A stretch of DNA of 64,000 nt, taken from positions 14,754,001-14,818,000 of the forward strand of contig OU612068.1 of NCBI GenBank assembly GCA_914767715.1. Reading direction: 5' to 3'. The notes below the pieces were generated by a model that ran no database searches, had not been told where the DNA came from, and saw only the letters and a program-made list of their open reading frames with translations. Shown here piece by piece: positions 52,392-62,600 of this stretch (within the stretch, counting starts at the first letter, position 1; each line of letters begins with the position of its first letter). This DNA is from Membranipora membranacea (taxonomy: Eukaryota > Bryozoa > Gymnolaemata > Cheilostomatida > Membraniporidae). The position numbers and the translations under genes are program-made.

Positions 52392-55300
52392 GTAAGCTTA
52401 AATCTTTAACACTTTGATTGCCAAATTTAATGACTCGTTTATCCTAATCATTTGCAATTATATACAATTACAGGATCAAGTAACAACCAGGCTATACATT
52501 GAGCGCTGGTTATTATTAATTAGTCATTTACTATTGGTAACTATAAATTAAGATTGGAATCCATCTTGGACCATCCAAACCTGTGTGATGAGGTTTGAAG
52601 TTGACCCCTTTAGAATTTCAGATAAATTTGGTTGACTGCAATTTTTTGTTGAGAAAAACATGTGTTTTTTTCTGGATTTTCCATGTTGCTGCATTTTAGG
52701 GACTTGGTTTAGAGCAGGTATGATATGATACCAAACCGTCAGATATCATCCGATATTGTTCAGTCACTCTTTATGAGAAGTTAGTGACCTGCTCCAATTG
52801 CCAAGACATATTTGTTTGTTTGGTGAAGATTTATTACTCTCCTTACACTCTGCTAGGCCATGTTAATATGTAAACCGCTGTGACTGGATGAAATTATAAT
52901 TATCATTACTTTACTGAGAGTGTGTGTGCGTCTGGTTCAGCAGCTAGAAATAATCTACTTTTGATGCGACTATCTTTTCGGTTTGATTTCAGTGGTGAGA
53001 AAAACTGCTCAAACCTCATCACTTTCTCCGGCTTTCTTCTCCTGTCATTAGACGGTCTGGTATTCACCAGTAAATTCTTCACCAAAAAACCCGCAATACC
53101 TCTACAGTAAGTTTATGTTCTTTCTTAGGGTCAATATTTTCACAAATGCCTCTAGGTTTTCCTTATATATCCTACATGGTTGTTAAGTAATCGCTAAGTT
53201 TAATGTATTTGAGTCGTGAATCTGCAACTTGGCTTGTAAACTTTGGACTTCGGAACACTACCAATTTCAGCTCGAGATGCTTATTATGTGATCGTTGTAA
53301 TTTGTAGCTTATAATATGAACTGTAGGTATAAATCTTTATTACAGGTATACTGCAGTATTAGTCACAATATTCTTTGTCACCAATGTTGCCAACAACCTT
53401 GTGTTCAGATACCATGTGCCAATGACGCTCCATATGATCTTCAAATCAGTAAGTTGAATAGCGGTCAATTTACTTTTAGTAATCTTTCCCAAGCAGTCAG
53501 CTGACTTGTATTGTGAAGGCCATATGGCAGATATCTAAGGATTTGTCCGACCAAAATTTTTGTTGATTTTTAGCTTTTACTACTATTTTAAACCACCAAT
53601 TCACCGATCTCAACCAAGCTGACAAAACACAAACGTTAGGCAACTGTGTACTGGGAGTTAATGTTGTCAACCCAATAACCATAGATTCAGGCTCCCTCTT
53701 TCACTCAATAATTTTCGTTGGTCTGGTTATCTCACTCGATAGCTGGTAATGTCACTTGCTCATTCATATTATAACTTTCCCCCTTGATTATATTTTAGGG
53801 ATCTCTGATGACTAGTCTTGTTCTCAGTGTGCTCTTACTCAATAGAAGGTGAGTCAATCTGTCAATCATTGGGTATAATGAGAGTTTGGGTTTCAACCAC
53901 ATTGAAAAATGATACTTTGACCATCTGCTGCGATCAGGCGTGAATTGGACTCACATAAAACTTAACATAAATTATCCGTAGCAAAACTCACTAGATAAAT
54001 ATGGGAACATGAAGTTCTTTAATTTTAATTTTTGCTTCTTTAAAATATCCTATTAAAGTCAGTAGAAACACTATATTACAAGTGTACAGATATTACTATA
54101 TTACAAGTGTACATATATTACAAGTGTACAGATATTACTATATTACAAGTGTACAGATATTACTATATTACAAGTGTACATATATTACAAGTGTACAGAT
54201 ATTACTATATTACAAGTGTACAGATATTACTATATTACAAGTGTACAGATATTACTATATTACAAGTGTACAGATATTACTATATTACAAGTGTACAGAT
54301 ATTACTATATTACAAGTGTACAGATATTACTATATTACAAGTGTACATATATTACTATATTACAAGTGTACAGATATTACTATATTACAAGTGTACAGAT
54401 ATTACTATATTACAAGTGTACAGATATTACTATATTACAAGTGTACAGATATTACTATATTACAAGTGTACAGATATTACTATATTACAAGTGTACAGAT
54501 ATTACTATATTACAAGTGTACATATATTACAAGTGTACAGATATTACTATATTACAAGTGTACATATATTACAAGTGTACAGATATTACTATATTACAAG
54601 TGTACAGATATTACTATATTACAAGTGTACAGATATTGCTATATTGCAAGTGAACAGATATTACAAGTGTACAGATATTGCTATCAACCTTCATGTTTTA
54701 CACATAAGCGAATAAAGTAATTTATAATAATCATATTTTGTTGCAGATATTCATTAAGCAAGTATATATCAGTGATAACAATAACGATAGGGATAATCTT
54801 CTGTACTTATGCATCATCCAAGGTATGTTATTAGTGTTGAGTTGCATCCCCTATATCTCATGGTCAATAATATATGATACCGATGAGAAAATTCATCTCT
54901 ACTCGATATAGTACTGTTAACCTGATTTTCCAGTTACAACATAAATGTATTTGAAGGGGAAACAGTTTTATAACCTATCGAGCAAGGTTATAAAAAATGA
55001 GTTCTGTTTGTAATTTGGCACAAGGTGACCCCTGGCAGCTTACTATGTTGTTATGGTTCAGTATAAATGTTTAGTTTGGATATGGCGTGGTTGTATAACT
55101 ATAAACCACTGAGTGACCTTCGAATTTGATCCATCGGTCAAGAATACCAAGGTAACCTGCAGCTAGTGTATTTTCTTTACGAAATACACCGGCGATTTTA
55201 GATTGTGCAACCGTTATATTGAGAAAAAAAATAGAATTTGTTTATACAAGGTTGGCAAGGGCAAGGCCATAAAGTAGATTTGTGTCATAGTTAATTTGAA

Positions 55301-57761
55301 GCAAAATGAGAAATGATGTATTGGTTCTAGAAATTAGTAATATTTCTTTGTTGTTAAGGTTGAAGCAGTCAACTCCTCAACCACCCACCCACCCACACGA
55401 TAATGTGCCTGGCTGTAAGAAGGCGAGTTCCCAGTCACTTGTGAGATTTCCCAATTCCTGATTTATTGTACTGTATATTTATCAATTTTCTCAGCTACCG
55501 CAAGGCGAAGAACAAGATACATCATTCCACTTCGGAGAATTCCTTATAGGTAGGCAGATTTAAATTAAAATAACAGCCTACGTTCGTAGAATGGCCATGA
55601 TACTCACTTGGACCCATTTAGATCATTTTAAATTGGCCATAAAGTAGTATTTTTTTTTAACTGACCTCGCCCCAACTTACAACAGCATATCCAATTAGTT
55701 TCTCAGTTATATTAGTTTTGTGAAATATTTCTGGCTACATGCACACAACTTCTGCTACTGCAGTGCAGATAACACATTGAATCAAGGAGTAACAGCGCTT
55801 ATTCTAATCAGCTACTAGTCAGTCAGAGGGGTTTTTCACTTAAAAAACAGCCAAAATTGCTATTTGATCACTCACTTACTGGGTGGGACTGCTCTTAGAT
55901 TGCTCACTCATTGAGTGAGCGATCTGGGAACGAATCTAATTGAAACACCAAGTGAGCGATAATTTTGAGCGATGTGATAGTGATAATAGCTTTTGTAAAG
56001 CATCACTCATTTTAATTGAAAGACCCCCTGATGTCATGTTTTTTTTGAGTGAATGTTATTCCTCCTCAGTAAGTGGGGGATTTTTATCATGTCACATGAC
56101 TTGTTTTAGGTATTTCCCTGCTGTTCTTCACGTTAGTGAGCTCTTCTTATATGGGTGTGTTACAAGAGAGGCTAGCTAAGAGGTTTGGTAAACATCCCAG
56201 GGAGAATCTATTCTATAATGTGAGTAACTCGCAGTGGACAAGACAGTAAATGTGATCAAACTTACTGGATGAATGAACAAGTGGTGACTACTCTATGCTG
56301 TCAAACTTTTTTATTTGTAACTGCGTATGCTCATGTTATTGATAAGTATGAAGTGCCTAATTAAGAAAGACAATGCGAGATAGGAACTGAGATCAAATGA
56401 ATACTAACTGGTTAATATATTTGTTTTGTTGTAGCATATACTTCCTCTTCCGTTCTTCGCATTCCTATATTCTGATCTAGCTCATCAAGTCTCCATCTTC
56501 AATAACTCAGGTATAGTATACTTTGTTGTGTCTTTTCTTTGAAAATATTGTAGTTGAAGGGTGATGGCTGAAATTGAAAGCAGCAACTCACATCTGTAAG
56601 TTGTAATTGCCACCATACTTACTACCAACTCTAGACTAACTACAAGCAGTCACAGTACTTCCTAAGTCCTGTGAAAATTATAAATCGCAGAACTGTTTTG
56701 TGATCACATAGTAAGCATATATATATATATATATATATATATCTCTATATATATCCTTACTCTGTGATGTGATACTAATGGATGCAAAAGTTTGCATAAG
56801 AATTATTGTAATCAGAGCATAATCCTTTATATTTTAGAGGCAGTAGACGTTCCAGTGATAGGAGTAACAATTCCCTACATGTGGGGATTGCTTGTGGGCA
56901 ATACAATATTTCAGTATCCTTTCCTACCTCAACAATATTTTTTGGGTTCAGTAATTATCTCCATGTTTCTGATAGCCAAAGATTGGTAAGAATCTGACAT
57001 TCGCACTCACATCATGGTTATTCCTGATAATTTGGTCTGTGAGATATGCTCTCCCCTTGGAGACATAGTTAGTTATATCAGACCCCAAAGTCCAGCATGT
57101 TATGATTAGAAACCTCTGTAACCCGCAGCAAAAACAAAAGGTAGTTTCCTCCACATACTGGAATGAATTCTGTTCAGTTCCATATCCTAATCCCCACTTC
57201 GGTGCAGGTCGCTTATCCTGTTCCAAATTTCAAGTATCAATGCTCAAAATTTAAGTCTGCAATTCATAAATGAATATATCCTAAAACTACTGGGGTTATG
57301 ATCAAAGTGTCTAGACTCTAAGTTGAGTTGGCAACACCCAGTGACTCAACTCCTGTATCTTCAGGAGGTGTAACAAGGTGCTACCTCACTTCATCATAAT
57401 TGTAGTCTGAGCGCATAGTGTATGTGGACCAAATATGCCTGAGCCCTTAGTCTACATGGACACAATATGTGGTAGAATCATACAAAGATAAATTATCCTT
57501 AACACAATATAACCCAGATATATGTGTATAAATGCTGTTTTCCAGCTGACTTCAGAATGTACATCTCTAACAGTCACGCTGGTTATAACTGTTAGGAAAT
57601 TCCTCTCCCTTCTTATATCCATATTCTACTTCGGCAATGAGTTCACAGCGTTACACTGGATTGGTGCCGTTCTCGTGTTCGGAGGTTCAGTGGTGTTTGC
57701 TGATCTGCATAGTTTACTGATGAGAAAGTCACAAACCGAAGACAAAAAGAAGAAAAATTAG
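52273..57761 (+). CDS. SLC35B4: SLC35B4-type nucleotide-sugar transporter, 10 exons
   Basis: A multi-pass (about ten segments) transporter of the nucleotide-sugar family. The vertebrate protein carries UDP-xylose and UDP-GlcNAc into Golgi/ER lumen in exchange for UMP. Family motifs in order: NVIFLEKLI, CSNLITFSGFL, KKPAIPL, VANN, PMTLHMIFKSGSL, SKYISV, FCTYASSK, YMGVLQERLAKRFGKHPREN, HILPLPFFAFLYSDL, VPVIGVTIPYMW, LTSECTSLTVTLVITVRKFL and FTALHWIGAVLVFGGSVVFA. Ten exons total 1,023 nt (340 residues; human about 331). The C-terminus KKKKN is a KKXX-like ER/Golgi retrieval signal. Two in-frame ATGs exist, 52273 and 52309; the second aligns with the human start, and I give the longer form. Tail-to-tail with IFT52. 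Confidence 0.95.
52993..53106 (+). CDS. SLC35B4: SLC35B4 exon 2
   Basis: GEKNCSNLITFSGFLLLSLD, then FFTKKPAIPL, matching the human GCGNIVTFAQFLF and KPPAIPI. Acceptor GATTTCAG, donor GTAAGT, phase 2 to 2. Confidence 0.93.
53346..53448 (+). CDS. SLC35B4: SLC35B4 exon 3
   Basis: YTAVLVTIFFVTNVANNLVF, then VPMTLHMIFKS. The VNN and LHMIF motifs are family hallmarks in the third membrane segment. Donor GTAAGT, phase 2 to 0. Confidence 0.94.
53799..53848 (+). CDS. SLC35B4: SLC35B4 exon 4
   Basis: 50 nt encoding GSLMTSLVLSVLLLNR (human GSLIANMILGIIILKKR). Donor GTGAGT, phase 0 to 2. Confidence 0.92.
54071..54690 (+). repeat. 25-bp minisatellite in SLC35B4 intron 4
   Basis: About 25 copies of a 25-bp unit with core TTACAAGTGTACAGATATTA; GTGTACA occurs 25 times plus one GTGAACA variant. 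Some units are shortened to 17 bp (ACATATATTACAAGTGT). Since 25 is not a multiple of three and the unit has no stop in these frames, all three plus frames appear open; these are not genes. Confidence 0.97.
54747..54822 (+). CDS. SLC35B4: SLC35B4 exon 5
   Basis: RYSLSKYISVITITIGIIFC, then TYASSK (human RYSIFKYTSIALVSVGIFIC). Acceptor TTGCAG, donor GTATGT, phase 2 to 0. Confidence 0.94.
54823..55494 (+). other. SLC35B4 intron 5, no feature seen
   Basis: Non-coding, with a short CCACCCACCCACCCACAC run near 55380. Ends in TTTCTCAG. Confidence 0.6.
55495..55549 (+). CDS. SLC35B4: SLC35B4 exon 6
   Basis: LPQGEEQDTSFHFGEFLI, a polar loop and the start of the next segment. Divergent from human, but phases (0 to 1) and position fit. 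Confidence 0.82.
56110..56219 (+). CDS. SLC35B4: SLC35B4 exon 7
   Basis: GISLLFFTLVSSSYMGVLQE, then RLAKRFGKHPRENLFYN; the human counterpart reads YKRFGKHSKEALFYN. Acceptor GTTTTAG, donor GTGAGT, phase 1 to 0. Confidence 0.95.
56435..56510 (+). CDS. SLC35B4: SLC35B4 exon 8
   Basis: HILPLPFFAFLYSDLAHQVS, then IFNNS (human HALPLPGFVFLASDIYDHAV). Donor GTATAG, phase 0 to 1. Confidence 0.94.
56701..56772. repeat. AT microsatellite flanked by an inverted repeat
   Basis: An (AT)n run in SLC35B4 intron 8 between TCACATAGTAAGCATAT and its near reverse complement ATATCCTTACTCTGTGATG. The right arm belongs to the same palindrome family as 45317 and 61418. Confidence 0.75.
56838..56913 (+). CDS. SLC35B4: SLC35B4 exon 9
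   Basis: EAVDVPVIGVTIPYMWGLLV, then GNTIF and two bases of a Gln codon. Human: EIPVIGVTLPIMWFYLLMN. Acceptor ATTTTAG, donor GTATCC (weak), phase 1 to 2. Phase and the QYMC junction confirm the end. Confidence 0.9.
56914..57517 (+). other. SLC35B4 intron 9, no feature seen
   Basis: Non-coding; ends in AACCCAG. A tempting acceptor at 57545 (TTCCAG) would break the frame. Confidence 0.6.
57518..57761 (+). CDS. SLC35B4: SLC35B4 exon 10 with stop
   Basis: QYMCINAVFQLTSECTSLTV, then TLVITVRKFLSLLISIFYFG and VFGGSVVFADLHSLLMR, ending DKKKKN and TAG. Human: QYVCIRGVFILTTECASLTV. The start at 57518 is set by phase 2 and the QY(M/V)CI match. Confidence 0.95.
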
Positions 57762-59460
57762 TCACTTTGACCTTATTTATTTAATTGGTTCATCTCTGTG
57801 CCTTTCTTGACAAGCTAGTCAAGACATGCCATGTTGATATTTTTAATCAATTGAGGTGATAATGTGGGTACATCAATTCAGTCCAGCACATGTTATGGTA
57901 ATTTATAATCTATAATCTAAATATTTATGGGCCATAGTTGTTTCTATTTTCAAGCAGCTAGCGGCTCATGTGTTTGTAAAGAGGCCTGTTAGACAAGACG
58001 GTACAAGGAGCTATTTTGGGATTATGTCATTCCGTAATTACTTCATGATTGTCAGACAATATGATGCTGTCTTTTCTTGCCGTCATTGTTAAGATTCTAA
58101 ACTCCTTCCTAGTCTTAGTATTATGTAGTGCATACACAGACCTGAGGGTTGCAATTACAATTCATAAATCTAGAAATCCACCGATAGCGCAACCAAAAGT
58201 TATGCTGTTCTCACTTTTTTATTTTTTACAAAACTAAGCATGCTACTGCATAAGGAGAAATATCAATATATTGTTAGTATTCTTATGGAATACCATTTTT
58301 TGTAAGTGAAAACCCATTTTCAATCTTTTGGACAGGCAACTCCAAAGATTAACTTAATGTTGTAAAGCACTCCTCGATCTGGTGCTGACAGTTTTGCTGT
58401 TATGTTTTGAACGGACGGATCAATTGAGATAATCTGAAGTTTGAGATAGTAAGTTTAGCTGGATGAGACTTGTAGAGATCTATGCCATCAGAAAAATGAT
58501 GACAAACTGGTATTTCCACTCCAAAAACAGCAGCTGGGGTAATACCCACAATTTTCAACAATAACTGATGTTGAAGGCATGAAGACAGATGACATATAGA
58601 TATCCATCCTGCCATGTGATTTGTGAAGACTAGCATCTACAGCCTGGATCATTTTTTCATCCCATTAGCTGATCATGATCCTAAAAAAACAAAACAAATG
58701 GTGTTTGATGACTTCTAAAAGTAGTATAACAGTGCAAAATGAATTGGCACTAGAAAGCTTGATAACACAGCAAGTGATAACAGGGGACAGGTTCCCTACA
58801 TCAGGGAGAATGCCCTGCCCTGCCTACATCTCCATTTTCAACAAATATGCCAATAGTCATAACAATCCCAATAAATATATCTTGCTTGTATGAAACTGCC
58901 ATTTACCGTAAAACCTAATAAAGTCACATGGCTTATAAATAAAGGTGTGCCGTTTTTAATGGAAATGCATTTATATCTGAAACATGGTGCCCTCTTGTTT
59001 GCTTTTGATAGTGGCTTGTAAGTGTGTCTTTGGAATAGTTCATAAGTGATTTTAAGTGCCTGATGACTTATAACTGTGTGGTTTGTGAGTGTAAATGTGA
59101 AAAAGTTACTTTCGAAAAACAGCAATGCACTATATGTTGACTTTATAGTGAGGCTTTACGGTACCCAGTGTTCCTGTTTCAGGTTTCTTATTGTGGACAT
59201 CTACAGTTCTCCCATAGAAAGATCAGAACAGAAATCAAATTGTATCAACAAAATAGACTAAAGTGCTTTGAAAATAATGAAAATGTATAGATATAGCTTG
59301 AGTACAACATTCTTGATACCTTACCTCGCGCTGTCGGCTTACTGCAAAGTAAAATTTGACATATAATTTTTGTCTGAGGCAGTATTGAAGGTCATTGAAG
59401 TACATCAAGAGCTTCTTATTTGTAATAGAAATCTCAGATAAGGGGAAAGTTAACACTCAC
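57762..59460. other. Convergent 3' region of SLC35B4 and IFT52
   Basis: No further coding exon is certain. AATAAA signals at 58870-58875 and 58917-58922 could end the SLC35B4 transcript after a 3' UTR of about 1.1 kb. The last IFT52 exon must lie here or the gene ends by read-through (see the IFT52 entry). Confidence 0.5.
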
Positions 59461-59606
59461 CTGATTCAGTTTCTTAAACTCTACTACTTGTGCTACAATG
59501 TATTCTATTATATGTTTAGCGTCTCGGCTGTCTAGTGCTAAGTTCTTAGAGACACCAAGGATATCACCACACTCTCTGACGTAATATTCCAAATCATCAT
59601 CTCCAC
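59461..59606 (-). CDS. IFT52: IFT52 exon, IFT46-binding tail
   Basis: CGDDDLEYYVRECGDILGVS, then RDAKHIIEYIVAQVVEFKKL and NQ. Human: DLEFYVRKCGDILGVTSKL and VVEFKKLNQ. Acceptor TTTGAAG, donor GTGAGT, phase 1 to 0. Confidence 0.95.
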
Positions 59607-62600
59607 CTTCAAAATATATGACAAACGCAATTTTGAATATACTGTGGTTAGTCAAACATCAAGTCCCACTTAAACAATTCCCCTTACAGAACATTAAACT
59701 TTCGCCTTCCTCCCTGTTATTCAATACCAAGGAGTAGGGGAGTTTGTTTCAGAATCCTTGCTAAATGCTATGAAATTGGAGTTGCCCACTCATTGAGAAA
59801 AATATCAAAGAGAGGACAACCTGACAAATCACCATTTATTGCTAATAAATACTTGATCTCGCGAGTTATACATGTTCCAATATCGACAAATTTATTTGAT
59901 TTTATGGTAGTTTAACTGCATTGCATCACGGCACTTTGCGCATGTGCAACCGATCAGTTCAGGTCGGTTATCATTGCACGGTGTGTTTGGATTAATCCAT
60001 ACATGCTTGAGTCCCCGAACTGGGAAAAAGTTAGCTTCCATAGACAAAATGTAAATAGGTCATGTGGGCCAGTTTGTGGCACTGTCGCTACAATGCAGAG
60101 AGACTCCTAACACAGAGTCGATCTACAGCGTTGTGGTATCAGGTTTGACCACGTCACATAACATCAACTTACATTTGTTGGTGATTTGTGCAAGTCTGAC
60201 TTTTTCAGTAGAAAACTGCTCATCAAGATCGAATAGATCTAACGAAGGAGCGGGTAGCTCCCTAAACTGAGGGGGTATAACAGCTGGCTGTAAAGGAGGC
60301 AGGGGTGTCTCAAACTGCGGTGTTATCACTCCTAACTGTTCATGTGGAGTGTTCAATGTCTCATAGGCTCTAAAAAAAACAAGATCAAATGTGATGTGAC
60401 TATTCATAAAACACAACATTGCTTATCAATATGCAGTATGGTATTCACAAGAGAAAAGTTTGCCTTCACTTGCATGCTTGAAATAGCGAGATCTACTGCA
60501 AGCTAACATTTACACAAACACTATATAAGCTAGTTAACATTACGTCGCTTCCAAACTAGCTTAACTAAACCCTGGATAATATTGCCTCCTATAGGGTATG
60601 TGTAACAACGTCACAGTTCTCTTGACATTGATGATCCAGCTGTTTAAAAAGCCCGATCCAGCCAAAAGTTCTTCACAATACTCATTACTGACCCGGTTTA
60701 TCACTTCTGCAAACAAACTCAATGCCACTGTTAAAATAATCATTTCTACTCACTTCAAGGCTGGAGTGACAAGTGACGTATCTAGAGAGAAGAGATTTGT
60801 ATCAAAGAGACGAGTGAAATCTCTGGGGATATCATCACTCTCCTGTAAACATGACTTGACTGAATCTGCCAGCCTCGCTACCTCAGGTAACTCATTGTAG
60901 TCCGATATCTAAAAAAGTGAAAATATGTTTGAGATCTAGGACTACACATTATATATAAACCAGGACAAAGTAAGGTGGAGAGGCGAAGGCAGATATGATA
61001 GTCATTTCAAGATCAGAACGCAGATATTATATTTGGACAGATTCATCTATAATCAAATGAGAAAGCTATAAATTTGCAAGCGATTATTCGGCCATTCAAG
61101 ACAGCTTCTTACATCTCCAACTGTAAACATTGCATTAATCTGTCATAAAACTTGTGAGTTGGATATTATAACCTGATTTCCAGCTAAAGATGGAGTTTTT
61201 AAAGGAGTTTTCTCCTACCTCATTTAGGGAAAACAAGCCTGATAGGTTTTTGTGATTTCATTATTGTAATTTTCCATCATGCAGCCAATGGAACTAAATG
61301 ATGACAATGTTAACTATCGAGAATCAGACAATAATTAGCCACAAGGCAGTCTATCTATTACTGCATAGTATATTATCCAAAGTGTATCAACCACACTACC
61401 AACTATAAGTATACCACCACAGAGTAAGGATATCTTTACTCGGTGATACCACATCCATAATGCTAAACACACCCACCTCGGGATCCTCGGAGTCTATACT
61501 ATTCAGTTTGAGATCATCTGTGGTGAGATACTGCATTATCACATCCTGTAACAAAAAACAACAAACAATCAAAACAAGGAAATCATTTAATTTAATGACC
61601 GAAACAGTCATCTAGATAAAGAGTTTACAAGGGTATAATCTTCAGTAAGTAGTGATAATGATGAGTGTTAACATGAATGAGTATTCCTATTCCAAGCGTT
61701 TAGTTATTGGGACCTGATTGTACCATGTAGTGATTTCATCAGGATTTTAGGTACAACCGTGCAGTGTGCACTATCTTAGTGCATTCTAATAATTAGCTAA
61801 GTATTCCTCTATCTTTGACTTTATAAGTTTTTATGCTTACAAATATTTTTGCGTTTTCTTCCTTATCAATGTATTCATCAGAGAACATATGAGCCGAGCC
61901 ACATACCACCATCCTTCCTTTACTCTTCGGCTAAAACAAACACAAGTTAAACGTAAACATTGACAAAAGAAGACAAATAAATAAACTGTTTCATATAATA
62001 CCCCAGGGTATTTCAACAGTATAACATGTATAAATCTATAAACACACAACGGATACACTGAACCAAGTAAACAACAACAACAAAAATATCAGTCATCTGG
62101 CATCCATAAGGAAGGATTTTAGAATAAAATATATATTTTTGTCTTTCCTGGAAATATTGAGCAATCGAGATAAATTTCACGACTGCAAAAAACATATATC
62201 AGAGGCCTTGTTTTTTTTCTAAATTGTATCACGCCATCCCAACACACAGACAAACTCCCGAAATTTTGTTATTCATTTGTACTTTTTTTTGCTGAATAAA
62301 TCAAGTTGCTATAGTACGTCTTGCATCTCACCTGACATGTTCTCAAATACAAACAGCTTTCAAAGTCCTAACTCCAATGCTGAAGATTTTTCTCGGAATC
62401 AGCCCTCAAATAGATAGCAACTGAAGTGCCATTTGTGTCATTGCTTTTCGTTTTACATATTAATCAGTGATAAAAAATGTTTGGTTTACATCTGTTAAAT
62501 ACCCTCATCATGTACTCATACATACCGAGGAGTAGAAGCCACATACAGGTCTGTTGAGTGGGAATGATACACTTCCTGATGATAGGACTGCTATGGATGG

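Noticed and set aside
53497-53798. Extra SLC35B4 exon between exons 3 and 4
   Set aside because: KS of exon 3 joins GSLMTS of exon 4 directly, as in the family (FRSGSLIAN); nothing is missing.
54082-54720. Three overlapping open frames of 160-212 codons encoding YYITSVQILL-type repeats
   Set aside because: Product of a stop-free 25-bp minisatellite in an intron; all three frames read the same repeated peptide.
57546-57761. SLC35B4 last exon starting after TTTTCCAG
   Set aside because: Joining 56913 to 57546 gives an immediate stop. The acceptor at 57517 keeps frame and restores the conserved QYMCINAVF sequence.
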